DNA from: Clostridiaceae bacterium | GTDB lineage: Bacteria > Bacillota_A > Clostridia > Acetivibrionales > Acetivibrionaceae | Assembly: GCA_012513545.1 (NCBI GenBank) | Contig: JAAZCB010001249.1 | Location: forward strand, 1 to 6,843 | Reading direction: 5' to 3' | DNA: 6,843 nucleotides | Shown: positions 1 to 6,056 of the stretch, one piece after another | Layout: each line of letters starts with the position of its first letter | Position numbering within the stretch: the stretch's first letter is position 1 | Translations under genes and position numbers: made by a program | Notes under the pieces: model-generated | Databases searched by the model: none | Seen by the model: the letters and a program-made list of their open reading frames with translations, nothing else | Told to the model about the DNA's origin: nothing

Positions 1-830
1 AGATTCTCCAGAGCGTTAATCTGGTCACCAACAGGTACATTCCTCATAATAAGCGATTGTAACCGTGTAAGTTTTGCGACAGGCATAATAGACTTTATAT
101 TTACATTTGAATGTATATTTAAATATACTAAATTGCTCAAATTTTCAACATAGGAAATATCCTTGATATCACATTCTCTTAGGTTTAGTTTCTCAAGTCC
201 GGTCAAACCAGCTAATGTTCCGATACTTTCATTAGTTATTTTGTTTTCGCTCAAATCCAGTTCCCTTAGATTATTCAAATTACCCAGAGGAGAAATGTCT
301 TTAATATCATTTCCTTTTAACTTTAATTCTTCAAGCTTTGTGAGTTTACCAAGCATGACAATTTCAGACAGCTTAATCTCATCCTCCTCTTCCTTAATCC
401 TGGAATTATTCTCAAGACTCAGCTTTTTTAGATTAGGCAAATCCTTCAGTGTATCCAGTTTTACTCCTTCCAAACTTATAATGCCGTTACTGTCAAGATC
501 CAACTCTTCTAATTTTGTCAGCTTGCTCAAAGGTGAAACATCCTTTATTTCATTACCTTCCAACTTTAATTTGGTAAGATTCGACAGTTTTTCTATTCCT
601 TTAAGATTTTTTATTCCCCTGTTACTTGCATCAAGCTCGGTAATGCTTTCTCCCTGAGTCACAGAAACCCGTTTGCTTGTGCTTCCTGATGCTTCCCTGA
701 TAACATATTCCAAATTAACATCTTCAAATCTTATTGTGTTTTTTGAAGTTTTGCTTACGACAAACGCTATTGTTAATATAATTCCAACAATACTGATTCC
801 CAACAAGATCATCATTACATACTTTTTCAT
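1..830 (-). CDS. Membrane-anchored leucine-rich-repeat protein, N-terminal part (3' end outside window)
   Basis: An open frame runs without a stop from ATG at 830 to the left edge, giving 276 residues. The start is preceded by GAGGGG nine bases upstream. Residues 2-3 are lysines, followed by a hydrophobic stretch at about 5-25, which I read as an uncleaved signal anchor; I see no lipobox and no clear signal-peptidase site. A short linker (about 26-61) leads into roughly nine leucine-rich repeats. The regular ones are 22 residues long, of the internalin type (LxxLxLxxNxIxDxxPLxxL), for example at 85-106, 166-187 and 212-233. Two are irregular: 107-133, and 134-165, which carries an acidic insert around 145-153. 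The likely role is an extracytoplasmic protein-binding scaffold; the ligand is unknown, and any C-terminal domain is outside the window. The family assignment is firm, the function is not. It lies downstream of and parallel to the riboflavin operon but has its own promoter. Confidence 0.85.
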   Translation of the reverse strand, partial: MKKYVMMILLGISIVGIILTIAFVVSKTSKNTIRFEDVNLEYVIREASGSTSKRVSVTQGESITELDASNRGIKNLKGIEKLSNLTKLKLEGNEIKDVSPLSKLTKLEELDLDSNGIISLEGVKLDTLKDLPNLKKLSLENNSRIKEEEDEIKLSEIVMLGKLTKLEELKLKGNDIKDISPLGNLNNLRELDLSENKITNESIGTLAGLTGLEKLNLRECDIKDISYVENLSNLVYLNIHSNVNIKSIMPVAKLTRLQSLIMRNVPVGDQINALEN

Positions 831-1209
831 TCTTTTCTTCCCCTCTTTTATGAGTCAACAATAAAATATACTGAACATAATAGAAGCATTATTGTAAACT
901 AAATAATTATATATAACTATATTAGCATTGTAATTAACTGCTTTCAATACTTTTTATGCGCAACATTCCTACACCATTCACAAATAGTGATAAAATACGG
1001 TATTATTTTCCCAATAAAAGCTAAGAGATTAAGCTATGTAATACAATTTTCCCACCTATTGGATTATGAGGCTTCATAATGTATTTAGTGTTGATGTAAT
1101 ATGTTTTCTCTGCCATATAATTCATTTTGCAGTCTAATCTCTATGTTGCAATTATCCAGCTTCCCAGGTATATGCATCAAGAAAGTTATGTTGATTTATT
1201 ATTCGGCTG
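831..1209. other. Intergenic region between ribH and the LRR gene
   Basis: This AT-rich stretch holds no credible gene on either strand. Apart from the LRR promoter it contains a small palindrome at 1063-1080 (arms ATTATGA/TCATAAT, 4-base loop) and a 9-base direct repeat ATTTTCCCA at 1005-1013 and 1046-1054. Neither palindrome orientation is followed by a T-run. I therefore see no convincing intrinsic terminator for the riboflavin operon here, and read-through toward the LRR gene cannot be excluded. Confidence 0.5.
919..947 (-). promoter_or_regulatory. Predicted sigma-A promoter of the LRR gene
   Basis: On the minus strand TTGAAA (947-942) and TAATAT (924-919) are separated by exactly 17 bases, and TGC directly before the -10 makes it an extended -10. 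This predicts a transcript start near 912 and a leader of about 80 bases before the LRR start codon. This is a consensus match only. Confidence 0.6.
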
Positions 1210-1677
1210 TCATATCCCTTTTAATAAATTCGCCATTTCTATAGCCGTAACAGCTGCGTCATAACCTTTGTTACCAGCTTTTGTACCGGCACGTTCAATT
1301 GCCTGTTCAATAGTGTCTGTCGTCAGTACTCCAAATATCACAGGAAGCCCTGTGTCTAAAGATACCTTGGCAATGCCCTTTGACATCTCACTTGAAACAT
1401 AATCAAAATGTGGGGTTGAGCCTCTTATTACTGCTCCTACACATATTATCGCATCAAATCTCTGAGAGTTTGCCATCTTTTGTGCAGCAAGCGGTATTTC
1501 AAAAGCTCCAGGAACCCATGTTATTTCAACATTGCTTTCTTCTGCACCATGCCTTAAAAGCCCGTCAATAACTCCACCCAACAACTTGCTGCTTATAAAC
1601 TCATTAAACCTGCCGATTACAATACCGAACCTTAAGCCTGTTGCAATAAGTTTCCCTTGGTTTGTCCTAATTCCCAT
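1210..1677 (-). CDS. ribH: 6,7-dimethyl-8-ribityllumazine synthase (riboflavin synthase beta subunit)
   Basis: It condenses 5-amino-6-ribitylamino-uracil with 3,4-dihydroxy-2-butanone 4-phosphate to give the lumazine precursor of riboflavin, in the cytosol and probably as a 60-mer capsid as in Bacillus. The 155 residues match the usual family length. Visible active-site motifs are F24-N25 (ribityl-uracil binding), [10 protein letters not shown] at 55-64, GAVIRG at 81-86, HFDYV at 90-94 with H90 at the catalytic histidine position, GVLTTDT at 116-122 and R129 near the phosphate site. The ATG at 1677 has a strong AGGAGGG eight bases upstream, located inside the end of ribBA. The start overlaps the ribBA stop by 11 bases, so translational coupling is likely. 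It is the last gene of the riboflavin operon. Confidence 0.97.
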   Translation of the reverse strand: MGIRTNQGKLIATGLRFGIVIGRFNEFISSKLLGGVIDGLLRHGAEESNVEITWVPGAFEIPLAAQKMANSQRFDAIICVGAVIRGSTPHFDYVSSEMSKGIAKVSLDTGLPVIFGVLTTDTIEQAIERAGTKAGNKGYDAAVTAIEMANLLKGI

Positions 1678-2914
1678 TTTTCTTTCCCTCCTGATGATCT
1701 AGTGTATTTTCATTATTTAAAAGATGTCCCATTTTTTCTTTTTTAGTCCTTAAATAAAAACTGTTCACTTCATTTTCCTTAATCTGAATAGGTACCCGTT
1801 CTATCACCTCAAGTCCATATCCTTTAAGTCCCACCATTTTCTTCGGATTATTAGTAATAAGCCTCATTTTCCTTACGCCAAGGTCATACAAAATTTGTGC
1901 TCCTATTCCGTAATCTCTCATGTCAGGAGGAAATCCCAGAATTACATTGGCTTCAACAGTGTCTTTTCCCCTGTCCTGAAGTTCGTATGCCCTTACCTTG
2001 TTAACTAGTCCTATTCCTCTGCCTTCCTGACGCATATACAGGAGTACTCCTCTGCCCTCATCATCTATCATTTTTAACGCTGCTGCCAGTTGTTCTCCAC
2101 AATCACATCTTAAAGAGTGAAAAGCATCTCCGGTAAGACATTCGGAGTGAACCCTAACAAGCACAGGAGTATCAGGATTCGAAACATCTCCCCTGACAAG
2201 AGCAACATGATGCTCACCATTAATTCCGTTTTCATATGCAATTATTTTGAAGTCTCCATACCCGGTTGGCAGATTCGCTTGTGCTGCTCTGTTTATAAGC
2301 TTTTCTTTACTTCTTCTATAGGATATAAGGTCTGCAATTGTAATAATTTTAAGACCATGCTTTTTTTTGAATTCCATAAGCTGGGGAGCTCTTGCCATTG
2401 TTCCATCTTCATTCATTATTTCACATATAACTCCTGCAGGATATAACCCTGCCAATCTTGCAAGATCTACTGCTGCTTCAGTATGTCCGGACCTTTTTAA
2501 AACTCCGCCCTCCATCGCAATAAGAGGAAAAACATGCCCCGGCCTCATAAAATCCGAAGGTTTTGATTGTAAGTTAACAATTTCCTTTATTGTATTTGCC
2601 CTTTCATAGGCAGATATTCCGGTTGTTGAGTTTTTATGGTCCACTGTAACGGTAAAGGCAGTCCTCATGCGTTCATTGTTTCTCTCAACCATAAGATCAA
2701 ATTCCAGTTCTCTTGCCCTGGCCTCAACTATCGGAACACATATCATTCCCCTTCCGTAAGTAGCCATAAAATTAATACTTTCAGGAGTTACCTTTTGGGC
2801 TGCCATCAATAAATCCCCTTCATTTTCCCTGTCCTCATCATCTATGACAACAACCATTCTTCCCTGTCTTATATCCTCAATTGCTTCTTCAATTCTATCA
2901 AACAACTTATCCAT
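1667..2914 (-). CDS. ribBA: Bifunctional 3,4-dihydroxy-2-butanone-4-phosphate synthase / GTP cyclohydrolase II
   Basis: This 415-residue fusion supplies both precursors of riboflavin. The N-terminal RibB domain (about 1-200) makes dihydroxybutanone phosphate from ribulose 5-phosphate. It shows the acidic loop [10 protein letters not shown] at 25-34, RPGHVFPL at 124-131, GHTEAAVDL at 143-151 and [11 protein letters not shown] at 165-175. The C-terminal RibA domain (about 205-397) opens GTP. It keeps the zinc cysteines C259, C270 and C272, the RQEGRGIG loop at 295-302, Y310 at the position of the E. coli catalytic Tyr105, and NNPKK at 355-359. Both halves therefore look active. I chose ATG 2914 because AGGAGG lies seven bases before it and the protein then begins [10 protein letters not shown]. 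The longer frame to an ATG at 2938 lacks a Shine-Dalgarno site. The last ~15 residues are a charged, probably disordered tail within which the ribH ribosome site lies. Confidence 0.97.
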   Translation of the reverse strand: MDKLFDRIEEAIEDIRQGRMVVVIDDEDRENEGDLLMAAQKVTPESINFMATYGRGMICVPIVEARARELEFDLMVERNNERMRTAFTVTVDHKNSTTGISAYERANTIKEIVNLQSKPSDFMRPGHVFPLIAMEGGVLKRSGHTEAAVDLARLAGLYPAGVICEIMNEDGTMARAPQLMEFKKKHGLKIITIADLISYRRSKEKLINRAAQANLPTGYGDFKIIAYENGINGEHHVALVRGDVSNPDTPVLVRVHSECLTGDAFHSLRCDCGEQLAAALKMIDDEGRGVLLYMRQEGRGIGLVNKVRAYELQDRGKDTVEANVILGFPPDMRDYGIGAQILYDLGVRKMRLITNNPKKMVGLKGYGLEVIERVPIQIKENEVNSFYLRTKKEKMGHLLNNENTLDHQEGKKNGN

Positions 2915-2953
2915 ATATTCGCCTCCTGCTAAGTGCATGTACTTACTTATTTG

Positions 2954-3610
2954 TCACGCAAAGCCATTTTCTCTTAAAAAGTCAATACTTAAATCTTTCT
3001 TTTTGCAGTCTTTACTTTCCTTGCCGTATAATACCAGCTTCTCAACGTATTTACCCAGTACATCACATTCAATATTTACCTTTTCCCCTGTCTTTTTACT
3101 TCCAAGCGTAGTAAAACCTTGCGTCAGCGGTATCAATGATACCTTGAAACAGTTTTCATCTTCATAAGCAACAGTCAGGCTGGTCCCATCCAAAGCAACC
3201 GAACCCTTAAGAACTATATATTTTAATATATCTGAACCTGCAGCAATTGTAAGCCATATTGCATTTTCGTCCTCTTCCCTTGCTGAGATTTCACCTGTAC
3301 CATCTATGTGCCCGCTCACAATATGTCCTCCAAGCCTGGCACCCAGACTTAGTGCTCTCTCAAGATTAACCTTCTCTCCTTTTTTGAGACTTCCCAGATT
3401 TGTTCTCCTCATGGTTTCAGGCATTACGTCTGCAGTAAATTCCCTGCTCCCTAGGCTTGTAACAGTAAGACATATCCCATTGACACAAATACTGTCTCCC
3501 AACTTGACATCCTCTAGAACTACTCTGCATTCAACAGTCAGCTCAGCTGACTTTCTTCCCGGTTTTACAGCAGCTACAGTCCCGATTTCCTCTATAATTC
3601 CCGTAAACAT
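2954..3610 (-). CDS. ribE: Riboflavin synthase, alpha subunit
   Basis: It dismutates two lumazine molecules into riboflavin plus the pyrimidine, which RibH reuses; the family acts as a homotrimer. The 218 residues contain two tandem lumazine-binding barrels, about 1-97 and 98-195. The first opens with the hallmark MFTGIIEE and carries VNGICLTV at 43-50 and MPETMRRTNLG at 63-73. The junction reads GGHIVSGHIDG at 94-104, and the second barrel repeats the pattern as ALDGTSLTV at 139-147. The C-terminal helix ends FLRENGF, as is typical. The frame extends upstream to 3640, but ATG 3610 is chosen because the family N-terminus is MFTG and GAGGG lies just upstream. In Bacillus nomenclature this gene is called ribB or ribE. 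It follows ribD after 31 bases and is separated from ribBA by 39 bases. Confidence 0.96.
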   Translation of the reverse strand: MFTGIIEEIGTVAAVKPGRKSAELTVECRVVLEDVKLGDSICVNGICLTVTSLGSREFTADVMPETMRRTNLGSLKKGEKVNLERALSLGARLGGHIVSGHIDGTGEISAREEDENAIWLTIAAGSDILKYIVLKGSVALDGTSLTVAYEDENCFKVSLIPLTQGFTTLGSKKTGEKVNIECDVLGKYVEKLVLYGKESKDCKKKDLSIDFLRENGFA

Positions 3611-3641
3611 AGTTTCCCTCTTTCCTGCCATAAATAACAAA

Positions 3642-4745
3642 TTATTTATAGTCTATGTATCCTTCCAGCATTACATCGTCACCAAACTTCACTACTGAAA
3701 TATCCTTTACACCTACAGAATCACACATTAAATCTGTTCCTTCTCCCTCTACAGGAGTTATTGCTTCTTTTCCTCCAATTATCTTTGGTGCAATAAAAAA
3801 CATTACCTTGTCTACTATTGACGCTTTAATCGCCGAACTGTTAAGAGTACCGCCACCTTCCAAAAGAACACTGTCTATTTCAAGCCTTATAAGTTCCTCC
3901 ATTAGCTTGTTTAAATCAACAACTCCGCCACATCCGTCAGCTTTGATTATCCTTACGCCCTTTGCCAAAAGAAGCTCTTCCTTATTACTGTCAATACTAG
4001 AAGTAGAAACAATTATAGTACCAGAGGCCAAGCTGTTGCTAACAACATTACAATTTAAAGGTATCCTCCCCTTACTGTCCAAAATAATTCTGACAGGGTC
4101 TTTACCTTCCTTTCCCTCCAACCTCGTTGTAAGCATCGGGTTGTCTTTTAAAACAGTGTTAATTCCTACCATAATTGCTGAAACCCTGTCTCTTATCTTA
4201 TGAACATACTGTCTGGACTCATCTCCTGTAACCCATTTTGAGTCGCCAGTCCTTGAAGCAATCTTTCCGTCTAATGTCATTGCGCTTTTCATAATAACAA
4301 AAGGTTTTCTTCTTTCAACATAACTTATAAATATTTCATTAAGCGCTCTTGCTTCATGCTCAAGAATTCCGACCTCCACTTCTATGCCTGCGTCTTTAAG
4401 CATCTTAACTCCACAGCCTGATACTTTTGGATTCGGATCAATCATGGCTACAACAACCTTTTTTATTCCTGCTTCTATAATGGATTTTGCACAGGGAGGT
4501 GTTCTTCCGTAATGTGAGCAGGGTTCGAGATTTACATAAAGCGTCGCCCCTGCGACACTCTCTGCAGCGTTGTTAATTGCATCAACTTCTGCATGTGCAC
4601 AGCCTATTTTTTTATGGAATCCCTCAGCAATTATTCTGTCGTTTTTTATGATTACCGCTCCGACTAGTGGATTCGGATTGGTTCTTCCCCAGCCTTCCTT
4701 CGCCAGCTCTATTGCCCTTTTCATATAATAATCATGTGTACTCAA
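3642..4745 (-). CDS. ribD: Bifunctional diaminohydroxyphosphoribosylaminopyrimidine deaminase / 5-amino-6-(5-phosphoribosylamino)uracil reductase
   Basis: It carries out the second and third steps after GTP ring opening: zinc-dependent deamination, then NADPH-dependent reduction of the ribosyl side chain. The N-terminal cytidine-deaminase fold (about 1-145) shows HAE at 51-53 and PCSHYGRTPPC at 75-85, giving zinc ligands H51, C76 and C85 with E53 as proton shuttle. The reductase domain (about 148-367) shows K153 in MKSAMTLDGKIA, DSKWVTG at 168-174, LLEGGG at 294-299 and APKIIGG at 319-325. I call a TTG start at 4745. GGTGA lies five bases before it, the protein then begins MSTHDYYMKRAIEL and has 367 residues, close to the 361 of Bacillus RibD. 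The in-frame ATGs at 4808 and 4757 are respectively just before the terminator hairpin and just beyond its T-rich tail, and neither has a ribosome site. First gene of the operon, under FMN riboswitch control. Confidence 0.95.
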   Translation of the reverse strand: MSTHDYYMKRAIELAKEGWGRTNPNPLVGAVIIKNDRIIAEGFHKKIGCAHAEVDAINNAAESVAGATLYVNLEPCSHYGRTPPCAKSIIEAGIKKVVVAMIDPNPKVSGCGVKMLKDAGIEVEVGILEHEARALNEIFISYVERRKPFVIMKSAMTLDGKIASRTGDSKWVTGDESRQYVHKIRDRVSAIMVGINTVLKDNPMLTTRLEGKEGKDPVRIILDSKGRIPLNCNVVSNSLASGTIIVSTSSIDSNKEELLLAKGVRIIKADGCGGVVDLNKLMEELIRLEIDSVLLEGGGTLNSSAIKASIVDKVMFFIAPKIIGGKEAITPVEGEGTDLMCDSVGVKDISVVKFGDDVMLEGYIDYK

Positions 4746-4767
4746 TATTATCACCATTTTAAATATT

Positions 4768-4804
4768 AAAATATAAAAGCTCCCTGGAGAAATATCCCAG
4801 GGAA
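4768..4804 (-). terminator. Intrinsic terminator of the FMN riboswitch (expression platform)
   Basis: On the minus strand the arms 4804-4797 and 4787-4780 (TTCCCTGG with CCAGGGAG) form an 8-bp stem with one G-U pair and a 9-base loop. It is followed by CTTTTATATTTT. It lies between the aptamer and the ribD start, as expected for transcriptional attenuation. In the FMN-free state the 5' arm (CTTCCC, 4805-4800) could instead pair with GGGAGAAG at 4844-4837 in the aptamer's 3' side, with a two-base bulge. That antiterminator is my inference. Confidence 0.85.
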
Positions 4805-4834
4805 GCATATACGCACTCTTACTATTTCAATTAC

Positions 4835-4977
4835 ATCTTCTCCCATCCAGACTTTCAAGTATAATTAAATACTCTGTACTGTCGGCTCCGGATTTTGACC
4901 GGATCTGCCATACGGCTCGCGGGCTTATGAAACAAGTCATCTACCGCCGGTAAGGAATCTCACCTACCCCTGAAGAT
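4835..4977 (-). promoter_or_regulatory. FMN riboswitch (RFN element) controlling the riboflavin operon
   Basis: The minus strand carries the conserved RFN signature in order: P1 5' strand ATCTTC (4977-4972), AGGGGTAGGTGAGATTCC, then CTTACCGGCGGTAGATGA, AGCCCGCGAGCC, GATCCGGTCAAAATCCGGAG, GCCGACAGTA, and finally GTCTGGATGGGAGAAGAT ending in the P1 3' strand GAAGAT (4840-4835). FMN binding is known to stabilise P1 and so favour the downstream terminator, lowering expression of all four rib genes when flavin is plentiful. The aptamer looks complete, with no missing helix. Confidence 0.97.
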
Positions 4978-5005
4978 AAATACCAAAAACTATATTTTTT
5001 AAATG

Positions 5006-5034
5006 AATATATCATACAGTCTTTTTATAGTCAA
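5006..5034 (-). promoter_or_regulatory. Predicted sigma-A promoter of the riboflavin operon
   Basis: On the minus strand TTGACT (5034-5029) and TATATT (5011-5006) are separated by exactly 17 bases. Transcription would begin near 4999, about 20 bases before the riboswitch P1 helix, which is the expected geometry. The 211 bases between this promoter and the yjbQ stop hold no gene that I can support and no GC-rich terminator hairpin, only a weak inverted repeat (AAGTCT 5111-5116 with AGACTT 5144-5149). Confidence 0.75.
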
Positions 5035-5245
5035 GGTAAATTTGAAATTCTGCAATTCTTTTGCCTGTCACTATCCTTTATCTTCCTTATCAAATCACAT
5101 GAACATCTTTAAGTCTTTTCATGTATACTTTAATGCAGTTAATAGACTTTACATCTCCATACAACATTTTCAAGCCATATTCTGTGTTTTTTGTGTCTTA
5201 CTCATGAAGTTAAAGGAAATTTCTGCACAATTCATTACACAAACA

Positions 5246-5635
5246 CTAAAAAACCTTTACATATACCTGTCTGTTTCTAGGGCCGTCAAACTCGCAAAAA
5301 TATACTCCCTGCCAGGTACCAAGCATCAATCTTCCATCCTCAACTATGATTTGCTGTGAAAATCCAAATAAACTAGCTTTTATATGTGCGGCCGAATTGC
5401 CTTCCATATGGTCATAACCATCTTGAAACGGTATAACTTTGTTTACTTCCTTCAGTATATCAGAAACCACATCAGGGTCTGCATTTTCATTGATGGTTAT
5501 ACCTGCAGTTGTATGTGGTACAAAAACAGTACATACTCCTGAAATAAGTCCCTGCTTATTAATTGATTCCTGAATCTTTCCTGTAATATCAATCATACAT
5601 GTTCTTGAAGGTGTTTTAACACTTATTTTTTCCAA
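5246..5635 (-). CDS. yjbQ: YjbQ/UPF0047 family protein (secondary thiamine-phosphate synthase type)
   Basis: This is a 129-residue single-domain cytosolic protein. It matches the UPF0047 family throughout: CTVFVPHTTAGITINEN at 35-51, DHMEGNSAAHIK at 75-86 and LGTWQGVYFCEFDGPR at 105-120. H41, H76 and H84 are invariant-looking and may form a metal site (inference). Family members have been reported to show weak thiamine-phosphate synthase activity, hence the usual database name, but the physiological role is unsettled. The start is TTG at 5635 with GGGGTG seven bases upstream. The next in-frame ATG (residue 14) would remove the first conserved strand. It has its own promoter, lies upstream of and parallel to the riboflavin operon, and diverges from metF. 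No thiamine gene is in view. Confidence 0.93.
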   Translation of the reverse strand: MEKISVKTPSRTCMIDITGKIQESINKQGLISGVCTVFVPHTTAGITINENADPDVVSDILKEVNKVIPFQDGYDHMEGNSAAHIKASLFGFSQQIIVEDGRLMLGTWQGVYFCEFDGPRNRQVYVKVF

Positions 5636-5720
5636 ACCAATCCACCCCTATGTAATATAATATATTATTGGTTGCTCTTCAGGCACTGTATTTTTGTTTT
5701 CGTTGTAATACATACTATGA

Positions 5721-5749
5721 ATTATAATACTGTTGAAATATCCTGTAAA
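5721..5749 (-). promoter_or_regulatory. Predicted sigma-A promoter of yjbQ
   Basis: On the minus strand TTTACA (5749-5744) and a perfect TATAAT (5726-5721) are separated by 17 bases. The predicted start is near 5714, giving a leader of about 79 bases before the TTG start of yjbQ. Confidence 0.75.
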
Positions 5750-5782
5750 GAATATGTTTCCAGGCAACCCCAAAATAAAAGG

Positions 5783-5824
5783 GCAGGACCATTATCCGTA
5801 TCCTTATGTTTTCAGAAGTCCTGC
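5783..5824. repeat. Inverted repeat between the yjbQ and metF promoters
   Basis: The arms GCAGGAC (5783-5789) and GTCCTGC (5818-5824) are perfect 7-base complements around a 28-base loop. It is GC-rich compared with its surroundings. Read on the minus strand, the hairpin is followed by CCTTTTATTTT, so it could work as a terminator or as the 3' end of a small RNA. However, no minus-strand gene precedes it in the window. I do not recognise a known riboswitch, T-box or S-box in it. Confidence 0.5.
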
Positions 5825-5846
5825 ATACCAAATATAATAGGGACCA

Positions 5847-5869
5847 ATTCAAGTATTGAATGATTTTTT
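5847..5869 (+). terminator. Weak AT-rich hairpin with T-run (possible plus-strand terminator)
   Basis: ATTCAA (5847-5852), a GTA loop and TTGAAT (5856-5861) form a 6-bp hairpin, followed by GATTTTTT. It lies upstream of the metF promoter and would stop plus-strand transcription arriving from the left. The stem has little GC, and there is no convincing plus-strand gene before it, so this may be chance. Confidence 0.25.
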
Positions 5870-5935
5870 GAGATGTTTGATTTATTAATTGAATTTAGAC
5901 TATCTTAATGGCACTTTAATTGTAATTGAATTAAC

Positions 5936-5963
5936 TTGACAGTAAATTATGATGTGTTATAAT
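5936..5963 (+). promoter_or_regulatory. Predicted strong sigma-A promoter of metF
   Basis: A perfect TTGACA (5936-5941) and a perfect TATAAT (5958-5963) are separated by 16 bases, with TGT before the -10 (extended -10). The predicted start is near 5970, giving a leader of about 85 bases before metF. It is the closest match to consensus in the window. Confidence 0.85.
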
Positions 5964-5981
5964 AATTTATAGGTGTTTATT

Positions 5982-6008
5982 ATGAATGTATATAAGCATA
6001 CAAACTAA
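5982..6008 (+). CDS. Possible 8-codon leader ORF upstream of metF
   Basis: ATG at 5982 opens a frame reading MNVYKHTN and stopping with TAA at 6006-6008. AGGTG (5971-5975) sits six bases upstream, just after the predicted transcript start. The stop abuts the hairpin at 6009-6025. The peptide has no run of methionine or cysteine codons beyond its start, so classical amino-acid attenuation is not indicated. An ORF this short can arise by chance. Confidence 0.25.
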   Translation: MNVYKHTN

Positions 6009-6039
6009 GCATTTTATTAAAATGCCATTATTTTTAATG
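6009..6039 (+). promoter_or_regulatory. Stacked hairpins in the metF leader
   Basis: GCATTTT/AAAATGC (6009-6025, loop ATT) is followed directly by CATTA/TAATG (6026-6039, loop TTTT). A third small stem TGTAT/ATACA lies at 5987-6002, and TAAGCAT occurs twice (5993-5999 and 6006-6012) with a 13-base offset. The structures end seven bases before the metF Shine-Dalgarno, so they could influence termination or ribosome access. All are AT-rich, and I cannot match them to a known regulatory RNA. Confidence 0.35.
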
Positions 6040-6056
6040 TTAACCGGGAGGTCATG

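Noticed and set aside
163..864. Plus-strand open frames of 164 and 63 codons at the left end
   Set aside because: They are antisense shadows of the LRR gene, rich in Ser/Leu/Phe from its repeat codons. The minus strand has a clear start, ribosome site and repeat pattern.
1063..1080. Palindrome ATTATGA-GGCT-TCATAAT as riboflavin operon terminator
   Set aside because: The stem is short and AT-rich, no T-run follows on either strand, and it lies about 130 bases beyond ribH.
2117..4203. Several plus-strand frames of 76-182 codons opposite ribBA, ribE and ribD
   Set aside because: They lie antisense to strongly conserved enzyme genes, lack ribosome sites and show no recognisable protein motifs.
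5003..5359. Plus-strand frame of 118 codons overlapping the rib promoter and the end of yjbQ
   Set aside because: It covers a promoter and runs antisense into yjbQ, has no Shine-Dalgarno and its composition looks like translated AT-rich spacer.
5751..5846. Possible SAM riboswitch or T-box upstream of metF (a GGCAACCCC string at 5763-5771 drew attention)
   Set aside because: The remaining S-box core and the T-box AGGGTGGNACCGCG sequence are absent, and the stretch lies upstream of the metF promoter, so it would not be in the metF transcript.
5672..5863. Plus-strand frame of 63 codons ending at the weak hairpin 5847-5861
   Set aside because: It needs a TTG start without a ribosome site and overlaps the yjbQ promoter. 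The coincidence with the hairpin is noted but does not make it a gene.
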